A stretch of 64,000 nt of DNA from Actinomycetospora straminea (GCF_028737255.1 NZ_JAQZAN010000009.1:62001-126000); one strand, 5' to 3'; positions 1 through 26,780 are shown, counted from the stretch's first letter. Notes: generated by a model not told the origin, from the letters alone. Made by a program: numbers and translations.

Positions 1-61
1 GCAGCCGCGCCGCCGCGACCGCCGAGTCGACCCCGCCGCTCATGGCGGCGAGGACCCTCAC
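1..61 (-). CDS. mnmA: tRNA 2-thiouridylase MnmA, N-terminal fragment cut by window edge
   Basis: Only the first 20 codons lie in the window. Read on the minus strand from a GTG at 61 they give VRVLAAMSGGVDSAVAA, the start of MnmA/TrmU with the SGGVDS ATP-pyrophosphatase P-loop. MnmA thiolates U34 of tRNAs using sulfur relayed from a cysteine desulfurase, and such a gene lies just upstream on the same strand (stop at 132), the same pairing as Rv3025c-Rv3024c in M. tuberculosis. The 70-bp gap between them holds a 40-bp palindrome. An ATG seven codons in (41-43) would cut into the motif region, so GTG is preferred. Confidence 0.85.
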   Translation of the reverse strand, partial: MRVLAAMSGGVDSAVAAARL

Positions 62-77
62 GGTGCGCTCCGCGCAG

Positions 78-117
78 GTGAGCAGAAAGAAGTGCTCCAG
101 CACCTCTTTCTGCTCAC
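78..117. repeat. 40-bp palindrome, GTGAG/CTCAC family, copy 1
   Basis: Forty bases with two 20-base halves that pair at 18 of 20 positions and no real loop. It begins GTGAGCAGAAAGA and ends TCTTTCTGCTCAC. It lies between the cysteine desulfurase stop and the mnmA start. Same length and same GTGAG/CTCAC ends as the copies at 11913, 19562, 22712 and 45912, although the inner sequence differs. It might attenuate or stabilise the iscS-mnmA transcript; there is no T-run. Confidence 0.8.
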
Positions 118-131
118 GTGCCGAAGGCACC

Positions 132-1319
132 TCACGAGTGCGCCAGCGCGTCCCCGGCCCGGCGGGCGCGCTCGACGACCGGACCGATCGCCTCGACCAC
201 CGCGTCGACGTCGGCGCCCGTGGAGTTGTGGCCCAGCGAGAAGCGCAGCGAGCCGCGGGCGAGGTCCTCGTCGAGGCCCATGGCCAGCAGGACGTGGGAC
301 GGGCGGGCGACGCCGGCGGTGCAGGCCGAGCCGGTGGAGCACTCGATGCCCCGGGCGTCGAGCAGCATGAGCAGGCTGTCGCCTTCGCAGCCGGGGAAGG
401 ACAGGTGGGCGTTGCCGGGCAGGCGCTCGCCGGGCCGGTCGAGCGGGACGCCGTTGAGGCGGGCGTCGGGGACCTCGGCGGTGACGCGGGCGACGAGGTC
501 GTCGCGCAGCCCGGTGAGCACCGCCGTGCGGCGTTCGACGTCGGCGACGGCGGCGCGCACGGCGGTCGCGAGGCTCATCGTGCCGGGGACGTCGAGGGTG
601 CCCGAGCGGACGTCGCGCTCCTGCCCGCCGCCGTGCAGCAGCGGGGTGCAGACGGCGTCGCGGCGCAGCAGCAGCGCGCCCGCCCCGACCGGCCCGCCGA
701 GCTTGTGCCCGGTGAGCGACAGCGCGTCGACGCCGGACGCCGCGAAGTCGACGGGCACGGCCCCGACGGCCTGGACCGCGTCGGTGTGGAACGGCACTCC
801 GGCCTCGTGGGCGACCTCGGCGAGCGCGCGGACGTCGTTGACGGTGCCGACCTCGTTGTTCGCCCACATCACGCTGACCACCGCGACCTCGTCGGGGTGG
901 GCCGCCAGCACCTCGCGCAGGGTCTCGGGCAGCACGCGGCCCTGGGCGTCGACGGGCAGGACGTCGAGCGTCGCGCCCTCGTGCCCGGCGAGCCACTCCG
1001 CGGCGTCGAGCACCGCGTGGTGCTCGGCGGCGGACACCACGACGCGGGTGCGGCGGGCGTCGGCGGCCCGGCGCGCCCAGTAGAGGCCCTTGACCGCGAG
1101 GTTGTCGGCCTCCGTGCCGCCGGTGGCCAGCACGACCTCCGAGGGCAGCGCGCCGACGGCCGCCGCGATCGTCTCGCGGGACTCCTCGACCGCCCGGCGG
1201 GCGCGGCGCCCGGCCGAGTGCAGCGACGACGCATTGCCGACGCGCCCGAGCGCCTCGGTCAGGGTGGCCGCCGCCTCCGGCAGCATCGGCGTGGTCGCCG
1301 CGTGGTCCAGGTACGTCAT
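132..1319 (-). CDS. iscS: cysteine desulfurase (IscS/NifS family)
   Basis: PLP enzyme that removes sulfur from L-cysteine as an enzyme-bound persulfide, here most likely feeding MnmA for tRNA thiolation. 395 residues from ATG at 1319 ([13 protein letters not shown]), the usual length; the reading frame runs further upstream to 1445 but that part has no family character. Visible motifs: [33 protein letters not shown], the PLP-lysine segment [14 protein letters not shown], and the catalytic-cysteine loop STGSACTAG (Cys at about 333). Adjacent downstream is mnmA on the same strand. Family membership is certain; the partner is inferred from context. Confidence 0.96.
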   Translation of the reverse strand: MTYLDHAATTPMLPEAAATLTEALGRVGNASSLHSAGRRARRAVEESRETIAAAVGALPSEVVLATGGTEADNLAVKGLYWARRAADARRTRVVVSAAEHHAVLDAAEWLAGHEGATLDVLPVDAQGRVLPETLREVLAAHPDEVAVVSVMWANNEVGTVNDVRALAEVAHEAGVPFHTDAVQAVGAVPVDFAASGVDALSLTGHKLGGPVGAGALLLRRDAVCTPLLHGGGQERDVRSGTLDVPGTMSLATAVRAAVADVERRTAVLTGLRDDLVARVTAEVPDARLNGVPLDRPGERLPGNAHLSFPGCEGDSLLMLLDARGIECSTGSACTAGVARPSHVLLAMGLDEDLARGSLRFSLGHNSTGADVDAVVEAIGPVVERARRAGDALAHS

Positions 1320-1518
1320 CGACCGGCCAGCGTAATCCCCTCGTGCACCGCCGGTCTCCCCCGCGGTCCTCCGGGGCGAGGACGCGTCGCGGCGGACCAG
1401 CGGCGCGGCTCCTCGCTCACAAGGGTCGAGCACGGCACCGAGCACGGACTGCGTGGTGATCCGGCCGCGCGGGCACTAGCGTCGCGGCCGGTCACGCCCG
1501 CCCGCCGCCGGAGGTCGC
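1320..1518. other. divergent intergenic region between iscS and P450
   Basis: About 200 bases between two divergent starts. Must contain both promoters, but no convincing -35/-10 pair or operator stands out. A GGAGG ribosome site at 1510-1514 precedes the P450 ATG. Nothing else seen. Confidence 0.5.
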
Positions 1519-2774
1519 ATGCCGCGAGACGTGAGCGACGAGACAGCCGGCTACTGGGCCCCGTGGTGCCCCGCGGGCGCCCACGACGACGCCGAGCACC
1601 TCCGCGAGCACTTCGACCCGCTGTCGGAGAGCCTCACGCGGGGCCGGTACGTCCGGATCGCCGGCGAGATGGCGCGGCAGTGCCCCGTGACGCGCACCGA
1701 CGGGTTCGGCGAGGGCATCTGGACCGTCTCGGGCTACGCCGAGCTGCAGGAGCTGCACCGCCAGGAGGACTCCGCGTTCTCCGCGTTCCCGGTGCTGCTC
1801 CAGCACTTCGGCAACACGCGCCCGATGATCCCGATGGAGTCCGACCCGCCGCTGCACCGGCAGTACAAGCAGATCATCGCTCCGCTGTTGTCGCGGTCGG
1901 TGCAGACCGACAAGGAGCCCGCCTACCGCGCGATCGCCCGCGACCTGATCGCCCGCTTCGTCGACCGCGGGCGGTGCGAGGTGTTCGGCGAGCTGTGCAA
2001 CCCGATGACCGCGCACGCGCTGATGGACGCGCTGGGCGTGCCCGGCCCCGACCGCGAGCGCCTCGCCGACCTCGCCGTCGCGCTCGTGCGGGGCCGCGCC
2101 GAGGGCGGGAACCAGGCCGAGGCGATCTACGCGTACTTCACCGACCTCGCCGCGGCCAAGCGCCGCGAGCCCGGCGACGACCTCGTCACGGCGTTGACCA
2201 CCGCGACGGTCGACGGGCGCCCGCTCACCGAGGAGGAGATCCTCGACTACTGCGTGATCCTGCTGCCGGCGGGCTTCGAGACCACGGCGAGCTCGATGAG
2301 CTTCGTCCTCCTGCTCCTCGCCGAGCACCCGAGCTCCAGGACGAGCTGCGCCGCTCCCCCGAGCGCATCCCCGACGCCCTCGAGGAGCTCATGCGCCTCG
2401 CGACGCCGACGCGCTCGCACACGCGGACCGTGCTCACCGAGACCGAGATCGGCGGGCACCGGATGCGCGCCGGCGAGCGCGTCTACCTCAACTGGGCGGG
2501 CGCCAACCACGACCCGCGGACCTTCGACCGTCCCGAGGACCTCGACGTCGACCGCCGGCCCAACCGGCACATGGCCTACGGCTTCGGGCCGCACCTGTGC
2601 GTGGGGATGCACATGGCGCGCGCCGAGCTGAAGGTCGCCGTCGAGGAGGTGCTGACGGCGATGGAGGACATCGCGGTCGAGGACCCGGCGGCCGTGGTGG
2701 AGGAGATCGGCACGACCTGGGCGCTGACCCACCTACCGCTGACGTTCACACCTCGCCGGCCCGGCGGTCGATAG
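1519..2774 (+). pseudogene. cytochrome P450 interrupted by a single-base frameshift
   Basis: Begins at ATG 1519 behind a GGAGG site (1510-1514) and reads as a soluble bacterial P450 of about 418 residues. The first frame covers the N-terminus and I helix (LLPAGFETTASS, an AGxET variant of AGxDT). At about 2330 (CACCCGAGCTC) the reading moves to another frame that carries the K-helix ExxR (EELMR) and the heme loop [10 protein letters not shown] with the axial cysteine, ending at 2774. Inserting one G in the C-C-C-G run restores a continuous [12 protein letters not shown]. Either a recent loss or a base-call error in a homopolymer; every P450 motif is otherwise intact, which favours recent loss or error. 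Substrate unknown. It sits between iscS and etfA, where the mycobacterial order has acyltransferases. Confidence 0.88.
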
Positions 2775-2892
2775 GCCCCGAGATCACCAGGTCGAGACGC
2801 ACCTCATCGCGGGGCTCCGGGGTGCCTTCCGACCTGCTGATCTCCGCGGGCGCCCCGCGGGCGCCCCGCGGGCCGCCCCGGCGAACGAGCGA

Positions 2893-2931
2893 AGGGCCCC
2901 CCCGCTCGAACAGGTCGAGCGGAGGGGCCCT
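2893..2931. terminator. strong hairpin downstream of etfA
   Basis: Sixteen-base arms (2894-2909 and 2915-2930) pair with one mismatch around a 5-base ACAGG loop, rich in G and C, 22 bases after the etfA stop. No clear T-tract, as is common in actinobacteria. It lies between convergent P450 and etfA and may stop both transcripts. Confidence 0.75.
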
Positions 2932-2952
2932 CCGGTTAGTCCGGGTGCGCCC

Positions 2953-3912
2953 CTACGAGCTGCGCTTCTTGACCTCCTCGGTCAGCTGCGGGCTGATCGA
3001 GAACAGGTCGCCGACGACGCCGAAGTCGGCGATCTCGAAGATCGGCGCCTCGGGGTCCTTGTTGACCGCGACGATGGTCTTCGAGGTCTGCATGCCGGCG
3101 CGGTGCTGGATCGCGCCGGAGATGCCGAGCGCGATGTAGAGCTGCGGCGAGACCGTCTTGCCGGTCTGCCCCACCTGGAACTGGTTGGGGTAGTAGCCGG
3201 AGTCGACGGCGGCGCGGGAGGCGCCGACCGCGGCGTGCAGCGAGTCCGCGAGGGTCTCGACGACGTCGAAGTTCTCCGCCGAGCCGACGCCGCGGCCGCC
3301 GGCCACGACGACGTTGGCCTCGGTGAGCTCCGGACGGTCGCCGCCGACGATTGGCTGGCGGTTCGACACCTTGCCGGACTTCGCCTCGTCGATCGCCGGG
3401 ACCTCGACGGTCTCCTGCGTGCCGGCGCCGGCCTGCTCCTCGATCTCGATCGAGCCGGAGCGCCACGAGATCACCGCGGTGTCGGTGGTCGCGCGGGACT
3501 GGACCGTGAACGCACCACCGAAGATCGAGTGGGTGCCCTCGCGCTGGCCGTCGACCTCGACGAGGTCGTTGAGCCAGCCGGAGTTGGTCCGCACGGCCAG
3601 GCGGCCCGCGACCTCGCGGCCGTCGGCGCCCGCGGGGACGAGCACGGCCGGCGGGGAGACCCGCTCGACCAGCGTGGCCAGTGCGTCGACCTGCGGGGTC
3701 GACAGGTAGTTCACCGCGTCGTCGGACTCGGCGACGTAGACCTTCTCCGCACCGTGCGCGGCCAGGCCCTCGGCGAGCTTCGCCGCCGTGCCCGGGGTGC
3801 CGACGACGACCGCCGACGGCTCGCCCAGGCGGCGCGCCGCCGTGAGCATCTCGTAGGTGTTCTTCTTGATCTCCCCGTCGACGTGGTCGACGAGGACCAG
3901 GACCTCGGCCAT
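2953..3912 (-). CDS. etfA: electron transfer flavoprotein alpha subunit (EtfA/FixB)
   Basis: FAD-bearing subunit of the soluble ETF heterodimer that takes electrons from acyl-CoA and related dehydrogenases and passes them to ETF:quinone oxidoreductase. 319 residues from ATG 3912 ([14 protein letters not shown]), behind a GAGAGGAGAACC ribosome site; normal length. The C-terminal FAD domain is complete: [61 protein letters not shown] and [14 protein letters not shown]. It follows etfB by 29 bases, so the two are one operon. Equivalent to Rv3028c. Confidence 0.97.
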   Translation of the reverse strand: MAEVLVLVDHVDGEIKKNTYEMLTAARRLGEPSAVVVGTPGTAAKLAEGLAAHGAEKVYVAESDDAVNYLSTPQVDALATLVERVSPPAVLVPAGADGREVAGRLAVRTNSGWLNDLVEVDGQREGTHSIFGGAFTVQSRATTDTAVISWRSGSIEIEEQAGAGTQETVEVPAIDEAKSGKVSNRQPIVGGDRPELTEANVVVAGGRGVGSAENFDVVETLADSLHAAVGASRAAVDSGYYPNQFQVGQTGKTVSPQLYIALGISGAIQHRAGMQTSKTIVAVNKDPEAPIFEIADFGVVGDLFSISPQLTEEVKKRSS

Positions 3913-3941
3913 GGTTCTCCTCTCGGTGTCGGTGGGGTGGA

Positions 3942-4724
3942 TCAGATGAGCTTCTGGCCGACGAGGAACTCGGCGATCTTCGCGCCGCCGTCGCCCTCGT
4001 CCTCGACCTTCTGGCCGCCCGACTTCGGGGGCCGCGGGGCGAAGGAGTCGACCTGGACCAGGGAGCCCGCGAGACCGACCTCGTCCGCGGAGAGGCCGAG
4101 GTCGGCGATGCCGAGCGCGTTCACCGGCTTCTTCTTCGCGGCCATGATCCCCTTGAACGAGGGGTAACGCGGCTCGTTGATCTTCTCGCCGACGCTGACG
4201 ACGGCGGGCAGCGACGCGGTGACGTCGCAGGTGCCCTCGTCGGTCTCGCGCTTGATGCTCGCGGTGCCGTTCTCGACGGTCAGCTCGTTGGCGTGGGTCA
4301 GCGACGGCCAGCCCAGCACCTCGCCGAGCATGCCGGCCATCGCGCCGCTGCGGCCGTCGGTGGCCTCGTTGCCGGCGAGCACGAGCTGCACGTCGTCGAC
4401 GGTGCCGATGGCCTTGGCCAGGATCTTCGCCGTGGTCACGGCGTCGGAGCCGTGGATGGCCTCGTCGTTGACGTGGACGGCCTTGTCGGCGCCCATCGAG
4501 AGGGCCTTGCGGATGGCGTCGGTGGCGCGGTCGGGGCCGACGGTCAGGACGGTGACCTCGGCGTCGCCCGACTCCTTGATCTTGAGCGCCTCCTCGACGG
4601 CGCGCTCGTTGATCTCGTCGAGCACCGCGTCGGACGACGCGCGGTCGAGCGTCTTGTCGGCGTCGGAGAGGGTGCGCTCCGACCAGGTGTCGGGCACCTG
4701 CTTGATCAGCACGACGATGTTCAT
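3942..4724 (-). CDS. etfB: electron transfer flavoprotein beta subunit (EtfB/FixA)
   Basis: Partner of EtfA; binds AMP and receives electrons from acyl-CoA dehydrogenases. 260 residues from ATG 4724 (MNIVVLIKQVPDTW), the family's usual start and length; AGGAGG lies about 11 bases upstream. Conserved stretches include DEINERAVEEALK, VLTVGPDRATDAIRKALSMGADKAVHV, the recognition-loop region LVLAGNEATDGRSGAMAGMLGEVL, and the C-terminal KKPVNALGIADLG. First gene of the etfBA operon; the region before it holds an array of inverted TTACC elements that look like repressor sites. Equivalent to Rv3029c. Confidence 0.97.
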   Translation of the reverse strand: MNIVVLIKQVPDTWSERTLSDADKTLDRASSDAVLDEINERAVEEALKIKESGDAEVTVLTVGPDRATDAIRKALSMGADKAVHVNDEAIHGSDAVTTAKILAKAIGTVDDVQLVLAGNEATDGRSGAMAGMLGEVLGWPSLTHANELTVENGTASIKRETDEGTCDVTASLPAVVSVGEKINEPRYPSFKGIMAAKKKPVNALGIADLGLSADEVGLAGSLVQVDSFAPRPPKSGGQKVEDEGDGGAKIAEFLVGQKLI

Positions 4725-4770
4725 GGGCCTGCTGCGACCTCCTGTGCTCGCATCCGTCCCGAGGGACGCT

Positions 4771-4904
4771 GTTACCGCCCGGTAAGATACTCGTCGGTAA
4801 CTTACCTTCTGCCCTGACTCTCCCACGCCCGGTGCCCATCGGCAGCGTGGCGAACGCCTCTCATGTTACCGACGAGTAGGGTGTAGGGCCTTACCCGTGG
4901 GTAA
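4771..4904. promoter_or_regulatory. array of TTACC-type palindromes upstream of etfB (TetR-like operators)
   Basis: Four related elements occur within 135 bases. 4772-4785 reads TTACCGCCCGGTAA and 4891-4904 reads TTACCCGTGGGTAA, each two 6-base arms round 2 bases. A 14-base pair, TACTCGTCGGTAAC (4788-4801) and its exact inverse GTTACCGACGAGTA (4865-4878), lies between them. The array spans the promoter region of etfBA and of the divergent small gene at 4984. TetR-family regulators of fatty-acid oxidation bind sites of this kind; the identity of the regulator is inference and none is encoded nearby. Confidence 0.7.
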
Positions 4905-4983
4905 CTCCGCGGTGACCGAATCGGGCGATATCGTGGGTGGATACGGGGCGGAAAGACCGCCTCGCTCTCCGTGAGGAGTCGTC

Positions 4984-5163
4984 GTGCCCGGTCTGTTCTC
5001 GAAGGTCAGTGAGTTCCTGCGTAGTCCGCAGGGCCGGAAGTACACCGACCAGGCGAAGCGCTACGCGTCGGACCCGAAGAACCGCGCGAAGGCGCAGGAC
5101 ATGCTGAACAAGTTCCGCGGCAAGGGCGGCGGGCACGGCGGCGCCCCGGGCGGGCACCGCTGA
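4984..5163 (+). CDS. 59-residue basic protein of unknown function
   Basis: GTG start at 4984, five bases after a GAGGAG ribosome site (4973-4978), stop TGA at 5161. Reads VPGLFSKVSEFLRSPQG, a Lys/Arg/Asp/Gln-rich helical middle (KYTDQAKRYASDPKNRAKAQ) and a Gly/His tail. No signal peptide or membrane segment. It loosely resembles small actinobacterial helical proteins such as the MT0933-type family, but the resemblance is too weak to assign. It is divergent from etfB across the TTACC array, so may share its control. Confidence 0.75.
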   Translation: MPGLFSKVSEFLRSPQGRKYTDQAKRYASDPKNRAKAQDMLNKFRGKGGGHGGAPGGHR

Positions 5164-5175
5164 GTCAGCACACGA

Positions 5176-5208
5176 CGCCGTGCCCCGGGCGTCCCCTGGG
5201 GCACGGCG
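5176..5208. terminator. bidirectional terminator hairpin
   Basis: Perfect 11-base arms CGCCGTGCCCC (5176-5186) and GGGGCACGGCG (5198-5208) round an 11-base loop, placed between the small plus-strand gene (stop 5163) and the end of the large minus-strand siderophore operon (stop 5216). Fits termination of both converging transcripts. Confidence 0.75.
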
Positions 5209-5215
5209 CCGTGTC

Positions 5216-6154
5216 TCAGGTCAGGTAGTCGCCCATCCGCCGGAAGTAGTCGCCGGCGACGTGCTCGACGTCCTGGTCGTCCTTGACCCGCTGCAGCACC
5301 AGCCCGTGCTGCCCGCCCCGCCAGGCCTCCGGCCCGGCGACGACGACGACCCCGCGCCCCTCGCGCGCGAAGACACGGCCGTGGGTCCCGCCGGCCTTCT
5401 CCCGCGACACCGACGCCTCGAGCACCCGCAGGCGCCGTCCCTCGTGCAGGCACCAGGCGTTCGGGTAGGGCCCGGTCTGCGCGCGCACGAGGTTGACGAG
5501 GTCCCGCGCCGCGCGGTCCCAGTGGATCCGGTTGTCCGGGTCGGCGCGCTTGTGGAAGAACGACGCGTGCGCGGGGTCCTGGCGCAGCCAGTCGTGGGGC
5601 CCGTGCTCGACGCGGTCGAAGGCGTCGAGCGAGAGCTCCCCGAACAGCCCGACGGTGCGGTGGAAGAGGTCCTCGGTGGTGTCGGTCGGGGTCACCGGCA
5701 CCGTACGCTGGGTGATGATGTCGCCGCGGTCGAGGTCGGCGTCCATCCAGTGCGCGGTGATCCCGACCTGGCTCTCGCCGTTGATGAGCGCCCAGTTCAG
5801 CGGCGAGAAGCCGGCGTACTTCGGCAGCAGCGAGTCGTGGGTGTTCACCGTCCCGCGCGTGGGCGCCGAGAACACCTCGGGGCTGATCCACGTGCGCCAG
5901 TTGCAGGCCAGGCCGATCTCGGCGTCGGCCTCCTTGATCGCCGTCACCAGCTCGGCGTCCACGGCTTTCTCGCGGTAGACGACCGGGATGCCGTGCTCGC
6001 GGGCGAGGTCACCCATCGATTCGGAGAAGATGGCGGGCGCCCACTCCCCCTCCTCCGGGTGACTGACCGTCAGCACGACCTCGTGGCGTGACTCGAGGAG
6101 CGCGGCGAGGAGCCGCGCGCCCCACTTCTGGTAGCCGAACAGGACGACGCGCAC
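5216..6154 (-). CDS. cchA: CchA-like N-formyltransferase for hydroxyornithine
   Basis: Methionyl-tRNA formyltransferase fold, 312 residues from GTG 6154 (GGAGAG site just upstream; nine bases after the lipoprotein stop). It has the formyl-THF catalytic features: CNWRTWISPEVF, then THDSLLPKYAGFSPLNWALING with Asn-His-Asp-type active-site order, and DLDRGDIITQRTVPV. The overall pattern, including ASFFHKR and the C-terminal GDYLT, matches CchA of the coelichelin locus better than housekeeping Fmt. Expected reaction: N5-hydroxyornithine plus N10-formyl-THF gives N5-formyl-N5-hydroxyornithine. Last gene of the NRPS operon; partner of the ornithine hydroxylase at 35916. Symbol by similarity only. 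Confidence 0.9.
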   Translation of the reverse strand: MRVVLFGYQKWGARLLAALLESRHEVVLTVSHPEEGEWAPAIFSESMGDLAREHGIPVVYREKAVDAELVTAIKEADAEIGLACNWRTWISPEVFSAPTRGTVNTHDSLLPKYAGFSPLNWALINGESQVGITAHWMDADLDRGDIITQRTVPVTPTDTTEDLFHRTVGLFGELSLDAFDRVEHGPHDWLRQDPAHASFFHKRADPDNRIHWDRAARDLVNLVRAQTGPYPNAWCLHEGRRLRVLEASVSREKAGGTHGRVFAREGRGVVVVAGPEAWRGGQHGLVLQRVKDDQDVEHVAGDYFRRMGDYLT

Positions 6155-6163
6155 GCTCTCTCC

Positions 6164-7134
6164 TCAGACTCGCGGCAGGATGGTCTCGAGGTAGCTCTGG
6201 ACCGCCTCGCCCTGCTTGACGTGGCTGCAGTAGTAGTTGGGCAGCGGGAAGAGGCGGCCCTCGCGCACGGCCCGGACCTGCTGGAACGCGGGCTGGGCGA
6301 GCAGGGTCTGGGTGTTGGCGTCGACGCCGCCGCGGGTGTCGGCGAGGTGCAGGACGACGTCGCAGTCGTCGAGCTGGGTGGCCTGCTCGTAGGACAGCCG
6401 CCCGCCCGCGCCGGTCTTCCCGGCCGCGAACTGCCCGAACGCGAAGCCGCTGTCGGCGAGCACCACGCCGCTCCACGAGGTCGGGTAGTCGGAGAAGAAC
6501 ACGCCGCCCGAGCTGCCGCGCACCAGCGCCCACCTCGTCCGCGCCAGCGTCGGGCCGAACTGCTCGCGGATGCGCTGGGCGTGCTGGTCGTAGCTCGCCT
6601 CGAGCTGCTCGCCCTGCGGCAGCCGGTTGACCGCGTCGGCGGTGCGCAGCGCCCGCTCGCCCCAGCTGCCCGGGTTCGCGGCCGCGGGCAGCAGCAGCGT
6701 CGGCGCGATGCCCGCGAGCTGCGCGCCGAGGTCGGCGGGCAGGTTCGGCACGAGGGTGCCGAGGATGAGGTCCGGGCCCTGGGCCGCGATCGCCTCGAAG
6801 TTCAGCGCCGTCGGCGTCCCGACCTTGGGGATCCCGTCGTAGACCTGCTGGTACTCCGGCAGCACGCCGCCGAGCGTCGCCTGCGCGGTCCCGCTGGGGG
6901 TGACGCCGACGTCGAGCAGGGCGTAGGTCGTGTAGAAGTCGGTGCAGACGATGCGCTGCGGGTTCGCGGGGATCTGGACGGGCCCGCCCGCTCCCTCCAC
7001 GGTGCGCGTGGCCCCGCCGCCACCGCCGCCCTCGCCGCCGCCGCTGCAGGCGGCGAGCGCGAGGGTGGCGGCCACGCCGCCGGCGCCGGCCAGGAAGCCG
7101 CGCCGGGACAGGCCGGGACGGGCGTGCGGGGCCA

Positions 7135-7135
<1 letters not shown>
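6164..7135 (-). CDS. Fe-siderophore-binding lipoprotein (ABC importer A)
   Basis: 323 residues from ATG 7135, which overlaps the NRPS stop (TGATG). The N-terminus has a twin-arginine signal (SRRGFL), an Ala-rich hydrophobic core and a lipobox LAAC followed by a Gly-rich linker, so it is exported folded via Tat and anchored by lipid. The mature part is a FecB/FepB-type periplasmic-binding fold (NPQRIVCTDFYTTYALLDVGV, GPDLILG). Captures the ferric siderophore outside the membrane and hands it to a BtuC-type permease pair; the cluster has two such permease/ATPase sets (28377-31431 and 38475-41427), and this gene being in the NRPS operon suggests the substrate is the native product. Which set it serves is not determined. 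Confidence 0.9.
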
Positions 7136-25055
<17,920 letters not shown>

Positions 25056-25095
25056 GCCCACCTCCTCGCCGACGTCGGCCCTCGGACCCGGCGAG

Positions 25096-25114
25096 TTTGG
25101 CAAGCCTAACCTGC
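25096..25114. promoter_or_regulatory. IdeR/DmdR1-type iron box before NRPS 1
   Basis: On the minus strand the site reads roughly GCAGGTTAGGCTTGCCAAA, close to the actinobacterial consensus TTAGGTTAGGCTAACCTAA. It lies about 40 bases upstream of the NRPS 1 start, where Fe(II)-loaded IdeR/DmdR1 would block transcription. Confidence 0.8.
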
Positions 25115-25213
25115 GAGCCGCAACCGGGACCCCGCGCGACGCGGACCACGTTGCGCTCGACGATGCGTGTCCGACCGACCACGCGCGGGTGGGGTTGCCG
25201 GGGCCCGCGGTGG

Positions 25214-25232
25214 TATGGATAGCCTCACCTAC
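25214..25232. promoter_or_regulatory. iron box before the EntS-like exporter
   Basis: TATGGATAGCCTCACCTAC matches the IdeR/DmdR1 consensus at about 13 of 19 positions and lies 35 bases before the exporter start. With the box at 25096 it makes a divergent iron-controlled promoter pair. Confidence 0.75.
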
Positions 25233-25266
25233 CGCTCGACCAGACGGTCTCGGAGGGGAGGTGCGG

Positions 25267-26619
25267 GTGCGGGCCTCGCGGCTGATGATCGACCTGTTCC
25301 CGTTGCGGTCGAGCCCGGCGTTCCGGCTGGTGTTCTCGGCACGGGTCGTCTCGCTCCTCGGCATCGCCCTCACGACGGTGGGCGTGCCCTGGCAGGTCTT
25401 CGAGATGACCCGCTCGTCGTTGCAGGTCAGCATCGCGAGCGCGGTCGTCGGCACCACGACCCTCGCCGGCACGCTCGCCGGCGGCGTCATCGCGGACCGC
25501 TTCGACCGGCGCACCGTCATCCTGCTCGCGCGCGGCGGAGCGACCCTCGTCTTCGCCGTCCTGGCCCTCAACGCGTACGTCCCGACGCCCCAGCTCTGGC
25601 TGATCTACCTCTGCGTGGGCCTCAACGGCGCGACCGCCGTCAGCCAGTCCGCGCTGATGGCCGTGACGCCCGCGATCGTCGAGCGCGAGCAGCTCGCCGC
25701 GGCCGGGGCGCTCGTCGCCCTGTCGACGCAGGTCGGCGCGGTGGTCGGCCCGTCGCTGGCCGGCCTGCTCATCGCCGGACCGGGGCTCGCGGTCAACTAC
25801 GCGCTCTGCGCTCTCGGCTCGTTGATCACCACGACCCTGCTGTGGTTCCTGCCGTCGCTGCCGCCCCAGGGCGCGCCGACCGCCCGCCCGCTGCGCTCCA
25901 TCGCCGAGGGCGCGTCCTTCGTGGCGCGGCACCGCGTCGTGCGCGGGGTGCTGCTCATCGACGTCGCCGCGATGGTGTTCGCGCTGCCCTACGTGCTGTT
26001 CCCGCAGCTCGTGATCGAGGTGTTCGGCGCCGGCCCCGAGGCCGCCGGCCTGCTCTACACCGCCCCCGCCGTCGGCGCGATGATCGCCGCCCTGACCAGC
26101 GGCTGGACCACCCACGTCCACCGCTCCGGCCGCGTCCTCGTCGTCGCGGTCCTGCTCTACGGCGCCGCGATCGCCGGCGTCGGGCTCTCGGGATCCCTGC
26201 CGCTGGCGCTCGGGTTCCTCGTCGTCGCGGGCGCCTGCGACATGATCTCCGAGGTGCTGCGCCGGGCCCTGCTCGCGCACTGCACGCCCGACCACCTCCA
26301 GGGCCGCGTCTCCAGCGTCTGGCTCGCCCAGGCCACGGTCGGGCCCTCGGCCGGCGGTGTCGAGGCCGGTGTCGCTTCGCGCCTGCTCGGCCCCGGCCCG
26401 GCGGTCGTCGCCGGCGGCGCGGTCTGCGTCGTCGCCACCGCCGCCCTCGCCGCCTCGCTCCCCCCGCTCCGCCGCGTCAGCCTGCGCGACGACGAGTGGG
26501 CCGCCCACCCCACCGGCGTGCCCGAGCACTCCCCGCTCGAGCCCGAGGCGGAGATCGAGCCGTCCAGCGACGTCGAGACCGACGCCGAGATCGAGGAGAC
26601 CGGGGGCGAGCGCCGGTAG
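25267..26619 (+). CDS. entS: EntS-like MFS siderophore exporter
   Basis: Integral membrane transporter, 450 residues from GTG 25267, six bases after GGAGGGGAG. Twelve hydrophobic segments are apparent. It follows EntS closely: SSPAFRLVFSARVVSLLGIAL, VPWQVFEMTRSSLQVS, the loop 2-3 motif GGVIADRFDRRTVILLARG, and LPSLPPQG between halves. EntS proteins carry newly made catecholate siderophore across the inner membrane by proton exchange. Divergent from NRPS 1 across two iron boxes. The C-terminal 40 residues are a Glu/Asp-rich tail not typical of EntS. Function by similarity and context. Confidence 0.92.
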   Translation: MRASRLMIDLFPLRSSPAFRLVFSARVVSLLGIALTTVGVPWQVFEMTRSSLQVSIASAVVGTTTLAGTLAGGVIADRFDRRTVILLARGGATLVFAVLALNAYVPTPQLWLIYLCVGLNGATAVSQSALMAVTPAIVEREQLAAAGALVALSTQVGAVVGPSLAGLLIAGPGLAVNYALCALGSLITTTLLWFLPSLPPQGAPTARPLRSIAEGASFVARHRVVRGVLLIDVAAMVFALPYVLFPQLVIEVFGAGPEAAGLLYTAPAVGAMIAALTSGWTTHVHRSGRVLVVAVLLYGAAIAGVGLSGSLPLALGFLVVAGACDMISEVLRRALLAHCTPDHLQGRVSSVWLAQATVGPSAGGVEAGVASRLLGPGPAVVAGGAVCVVATAALAASLPPLRRVSLRDDEWAAHPTGVPEHSPLEPEAEIEPSSDVETDAEIEETGGERR

Positions 26620-26632
26620 GGCCGGTTCCGCA

Positions 26633-26715
26633 CGGCGAGGGGCACATCCCGCAGGTCGCGGGGCCTGTGGGTCATGCCGAACGTGCCCGTCGCGGCGAGG
26701 GGCACGTTCCGCAGG
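26633..26715. repeat. 60-bp-spaced direct repeat with internal hairpin
   Basis: Two copies of CGGCGAGGGGCAC-n3-CCGCAGG, at 26633-26655 and 26693-26715, lie exactly 60 bases apart just after the exporter. A small hairpin CCCGCAGG/CCTGTGGG lies between. No coding sign on either strand. Probably an intergenic repeat unit, possibly part of the exporter's terminator. Confidence 0.65.
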
Positions 26716-26780
26716 CCCCAAGCTGGTCGCTCACGCCGACCGCCGCTCGCGCGAAGCCGGTGCCGGAGCGCGCCGTGAGT

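Noticed and set aside
42-2774. 910-codon plus-strand frame across iscS and the P450
   Set aside because: Only its last 145 codons are real (P450 C-terminus); the rest is antisense to iscS.
25068-25571. Upstream extension of the NRPS 1 reading frame (residues starting MRARTAKT)
   Set aside because: Covers the divergent promoter with two iron boxes and the exporter gene; no NRPS character before LPLTGAQAG.
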